From Hymenobacter chitinivorans DSM 11115 (GTDB lineage Bacteria; Bacteroidota; Bacteroidia; Cytophagales; Hymenobacteraceae): 64,000 nt of DNA. Positions 62,901 through 64,000 of this stretch are shown here, piece after piece. The stretch covers positions 930,001 to 994,000 of the forward strand of contig NZ_PGFA01000001.1 of NCBI RefSeq assembly GCF_002797555.1, read 5' to 3'. Each line of letters begins with the position of its first letter. Position 1 is the stretch's first letter. Under the pieces are notes generated by a model. It saw only the letters and a list, made by a program, of their open reading frames with translations. It was not told the origin of the DNA and made no database searches. The position numbers and the translations under genes were made by a program.

Positions 62901-64000
62901 TTATGCCACTGACCGCGGCATGCCCGGCGAGCGACGGGCGTACTCCTGCAGGAGCTTGAGCGTGTCGACGCCGACGTAATGGTTGAAGCTGCGCTCGGTG
63001 GTGTGGCCCGTGGATTGCATCACTAGGCGCGTGGGTACGCCCTGGTACAGCTTCAAAGTTACGAAGGTTTTGCGGCCCAGCTTGCTGCTGAGTGTGAGGC
63101 GGGTGATGCCGGCCAGCTGCTGCACGATTTTCAAAAACTCATTGACCCGGTAACAGGTGGGCAGCAGCAGCCCATCGGGGGCCCGATCCTCATACTTATG
63201 GGCCAGCTCTACCAGGTGGAAGAGGTCATCATCGTAGAAGGGAATGTAGCACTCGTGCTGGTTCTTGCCGGCCTTGATGTGGATCATCTGGCCCTTGACG
63301 TGCTTCCATCCCAAAAGCTCGGCGTCGCTGATACGCAGGCCCGTGTAGGCGCACTCCAGGAACTTGTCACGGGCCAGCTCCACGTGCGCGGCCCAGGCCT
63401 GGAAGGAGGGAAGCTCCAGATCCATGCCCTTGGAGTGGCTCTGGGTGCGCAACTCGAGCAGGCGCTCCTGCACGGCCAGGGAGCGGAAGTCAATCTTGTA
63501 GATGCGCCGCAACTCCTGCTCGGTCAGTGCGTCGACGCCCACGTACTGCGAGGGCGCCGTGAACTTGCGGTACTTGCGGTTCACGTCCAGCTCCTGCTCA
63601 TCCTCGCACCAGGCCAGAAAGCTGCGCAGCCGGTTGATATGCTTGCCAAAGGTATTGACTTCCTGGCCCAGCTCGTCGAGCACGTAGGTGCGGAAGTCGT
63701 TGTAGAAGGCCGTGTTCATGCCCTCCAGGGTGAGCTCCACGCCGCGGTCCTGGGCATAGGCCTCGAAGCGGGCCATCGTGGCGTGCAGTCCGTCGATAGT
63801 GCTCTTGGCAATCTTGCGGAAGGTAAGCGGGTTGACCTTGCGCTCGTGGGCCTCAACCCACTGGGCCATGAGCTGAAAGAAGTACGACTTCTCGTCTTCC
63901 GCCGGGGACTCGTTGCCTGAGGTAACTGGGGTGGCAGGGGCTGCCTCAGGTGGTAGCTGCAGCAGGTTCTTCAGGATGCCGTCCAGTTCGGCCTTGTCCA
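62901..64000 (-). CDS. Tyrosine recombinase (phage-integrase type), N-terminus beyond window
   Basis: At least 366 residues are visible and the frame is still open at the window edge, so the start lies outside. A SAM-like core-binding domain (MARFEAYAQDRGVELTLE, NTFGKHINRLRSFLAW) precedes the catalytic domain. Visible active-site elements are AYTGLRISDAELLGW (first Arg), LSSKLGRKTFVTLK (second box, with Arg), TGHTTERSFNHYVGV (His and the nucleophile Tyr). Such enzymes drive integration of mobile elements in Bacteroidota. No attachment site could be shown. Confidence 0.88.
   Translation of the reverse strand, partial: DKAELDGILKNLLQLPPEAAPATPVTSGNESPAEDEKSYFFQLMAQWVEAHERKVNPLTFRKIAKSTIDGLHATMARFEAYAQDRGVELTLEGMNTAFYNDFRTYVLDELGQEVNTFGKHINRLRSFLAWCEDEQELDVNRKYRKFTAPSQYVGVDALTEQELRRIYKIDFRSLAVQERLLELRTQSHSKGMDLELPSFQAWAAHVELARDKFLECAYTGLRISDAELLGWKHVKGQMIHIKAGKNQHECYIPFYDDDLFHLVELAHKYEDRAPDGLLLPTCYRVNEFLKIVQQLAGITRLTLSSKLGRKTFVTLKLYQGVPTRLVMQSTGHTTERSFNHYVGVDTLKLLQEYARRSPGMPRSVA

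Overview
The window looks like a chromosome segment of a high-GC Bacteroidota bacterium, most likely Hymenobacter or a close Cytophagales relative (inference). The reasons are a type VI secretion system of the Bacteroidota-specific subtype iii (TssN and TssO present), four proteins resembling type IX secretion cargo or with its C-terminal sorting domain, several TonB-linked proteins, a LytTR/LytS two-component pair, and the lack of clear Shine-Dalgarno sequences. Both ends cut through genes: a TonB-dependent receptor at the left and a tyrosine recombinase at the right. I saw no rRNA, tRNA or CRISPR array.

Region 1 (1-4350) holds the end of a TonB-dependent receptor, the NAD-salvage enzyme NadR and three small unknown genes.

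Region 2 (4369-30584) is a T6SS island. The structural part is: probable tssG on the minus strand; then tssN-tssK-tssO-tssE-tssF on the plus strand; tssH (clpV) on the minus strand; then tssB-tssC-tssD on the plus strand. These supply sheath, tube, baseplate, membrane-linked parts and the disassembly ATPase. TssP, TssQ and TssR were not recognised. The payload part follows: vgrG, an unknown 278-residue protein, a PAAR-like/Rhs protein with a GHH-type nuclease tip and an AT-rich overlapping immunity candidate, and behind it a decayed second Rhs tip. Diverging from vgrG is an unrecognised mosaic effector candidate with an overlapping membrane-anchored immunity candidate and a second, amber-interrupted copy of that gene. 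Last is a minus-strand operon: a TssD (Hcp)-lipase fusion, an ankyrin-repeat lipoprotein, and two extra TssD proteins. The island therefore carries three separate loading routes: the Rhs/PAAR tip, a probable VgrG-linked effector, and an Hcp fusion.

Region 3 (30924-60712) is ordinary chromosome. It includes a secreted subtilase, paaN, a LytS/LytTR pair with a membrane protein and a hydrolase, a TonB-like protein, a siderophore-type receptor, a universal stress protein, small disordered proteins, a secreted endonuclease with Calx-beta domains, a fasciclin protein, an OmpR/histidine kinase pair with an outer-membrane protein and two low-complexity secreted proteins, a flavin-dependent oxidoreductase and a GAF protein. 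A MITE-like inverted-repeat element occurs between genes here, in two clear copies and one weaker one.

Region 4 (60871-64000) has a secreted protein, three tandem membrane paralogues plus the tail of a fourth, and a tyrosine recombinase at the edge. This suggests the border of a variable region.
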